Of a stretch of 64,000 nucleotides of DNA, positions 63,185-64,000 are shown piece after piece. The notes beneath the pieces are model-generated. The model made no database searches. It was not told where the DNA came from and saw nothing but the letters and a program-made list of their open reading frames with translations. Source of the stretch: Streptomyces mutabilis (lineage in GTDB: Bacteria > Actinomycetota > Actinomycetes > Streptomycetales > Streptomycetaceae); NCBI RefSeq assembly GCF_014649815.1, contig NZ_BMTT01000023.1:1-64000 (forward strand), read 5' to 3'. Position numbers and translations under genes: made by a program. Position 1 is the stretch's first letter, and each line of letters begins with the position of its first letter.

Positions 63185-63961
63185 ATGGCCAAGCGCATCG
63201 ATGTCAGCGGCCTCAACGCCTACTACGGCTCCTTCCTGGCCATCGAGGACATCTCGATGACCGTCGAACCCCGCTCCGTGACGGCCTTCATCGGCCCGTC
63301 CGGCTGCGGCAAGTCCACCTTCCTGCGCACGCTCAACCGCATGCACGAGGTCACGCCCGGCGGCCGGGTCGACGGCAAGGTCATGCTGGACGACGAGAAC
63401 CTCTACGGCGCCGGCATCGACCCGGTGGCCGTGCGCCGCGAGGTCGGCATGGTCTTCCAGCGCCCGAACCCGTTCCCGACCATGTCGGTGTACGACAACG
63501 TCGCGGCCGGCCTGCGGCTCAACGGCAAGTACAAGAAGTCCGAGATGGACGACGTCGTCGAGAAGTCCCTGCGCGGCGCCAACCTCTGGAACGAGGTGAA
63601 GGACCGCCTGAACAAGCCGGGCTCCGGCCTCTCCGGCGGTCAGCAGCAGCGCCTGTGCATCGCCCGCGCCATCGCGGTCGAGCCGAACGTCCTGCTCATG
63701 GACGAGCCCTGCTCCGCCCTGGACCCGATCTCCACCCTCGCCATCGAGGACCTGATCGGCGAGCTGAAGGAACGCTTCACGATCGTCATCGTGACGCACA
63801 ACATGCAGCAGGCGGCGCGCGTCTCGGACCGCACGGCGTTCTTCAACCTGGCGGCCGTCGGCCAGCCCGGAAAGCTGATCGAGATCGACGAGACGGAGCG
63901 CATCTTCTCCAACCCGTCGGTCCAGGCCACGGAGGACTACATCTCCGGCCGCTTCGGCTAG
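63185..63961 (+). CDS. pstB: Phosphate ABC transporter ATPase PstB
   Basis: This 258-aa ATPase has Walker [10 protein letters not shown] (~40), Q-loop in VFQRPNPFP, signature [15 protein letters not shown], Walker [14 protein letters not shown] and H-loop [11 protein letters not shown]. It energises phosphate uptake by PstCA. ATG at 63185 matches the family start; an in-frame GTG lies three codons earlier. Last gene of the operon in the window; no phoU follows within the remaining 39 nt. Confidence 0.96.
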   Translation: MAKRIDVSGLNAYYGSFLAIEDISMTVEPRSVTAFIGPSGCGKSTFLRTLNRMHEVTPGGRVDGKVMLDDENLYGAGIDPVAVRREVGMVFQRPNPFPTMSVYDNVAAGLRLNGKYKKSEMDDVVEKSLRGANLWNEVKDRLNKPGSGLSGGQQQRLCIARAIAVEPNVLLMDEPCSALDPISTLAIEDLIGELKERFTIVIVTHNMQQAARVSDRTAFFNLAAVGQPGKLIEIDETERIFSNPSVQATEDYISGRFG

Positions 63962-64000
63962 GCCCCGCCCCCGACCCCTCGCGGTGCTGCATGGCGGTGC

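Noticed and set aside
61505-63799. Long open frame antisense to pstC, pstA and pstB
   Set aside because: Same explanation; three recognised transporter genes account for the DNA.

Overview
This window is high-GC actinobacterial chromosome and almost certainly Streptomyces. Codon third positions are strongly G/C, GTG starts are common, and the gene order matches the S. coelicolor region that runs from the phosphoglycerate mutase and mycothiol gene mshA, through devA/devB, nur and glnR, to ppk and the pst phosphate transporter. All calls come from reading the sequence; no database search was run.

Region 1 (1-~8,890) is the right part of an integrated actinomycete integrative and conjugative element (AICE) of the pSAM2/SLP1 kind. 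A leftward group (Nudix protein, ATPase-fold regulator, two unknown proteins) diverges from a GntR/KorSA-like repressor. The rightward module follows: SCO3933-family protein, FtsK-like DNA translocase, Spd spread proteins, RepSA-type initiator, excisionase and tyrosine integrase. Copies of a palindrome related to ACTCGTCTAGACGAGT lie before several of these transcription units and are probably the repressor operators. The left end of the element is outside the window.

Region 2 (8,890-~29,500) is core chromosome with small accessory insertions: gpm, an MFS transporter, a DUF2000/AraC pair, mshA-ybjN, a methyltransferase, a secreted NlpC/P60 hydrolase, a response-regulator/PP2C phosphatase, and a DUF2516/HBHA-like/XRE group that keeps mycobacterial synteny. 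After these come a PadR locus, an HxlR/reductase pair, a HelD/HelR-like RNA polymerase motor with a TetR gene, and an unusual two-kinase-domain protein. Gene relics sit at 20.4-20.75 kb and 26.85-27.2 kb.

Region 3 (29,500-~43,600) carries developmental and stress functions: devB-devA and the paralogue devE, each regulator paired with a ~61-aa membrane peptide behind a shared palindrome; an Eis-like acetyltransferase; an asparaginase; the c-di-GMP-responsive anti-sigma factor RsiG; dtd; a YgfZ-like protein; the nickel regulator Nur; and a nitrobindin-like protein. A sulfurtransferase/DUF1416 operon follows, preceded by a cysteine-rich leader peptide. A cluster of broken genes (XRE-DUF397, SDR) and a large nested palindrome lie at 39.3-40.8 kb.

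Region 4 (43,600-64,000) holds a Q/P-repeat membrane protein with a MoaD/ThiS protein, a hydrolase, the nitrogen regulator GlnR preceded by a coupled upstream ORF, a LacI regulator, an HtrA-like protease, a two-component system, a secreted 5'-nucleotidase and mshD. It ends with a polyphosphate/phosphate block: ppk-CHAD-Nudix, then pstSCAB behind phased PHO boxes.
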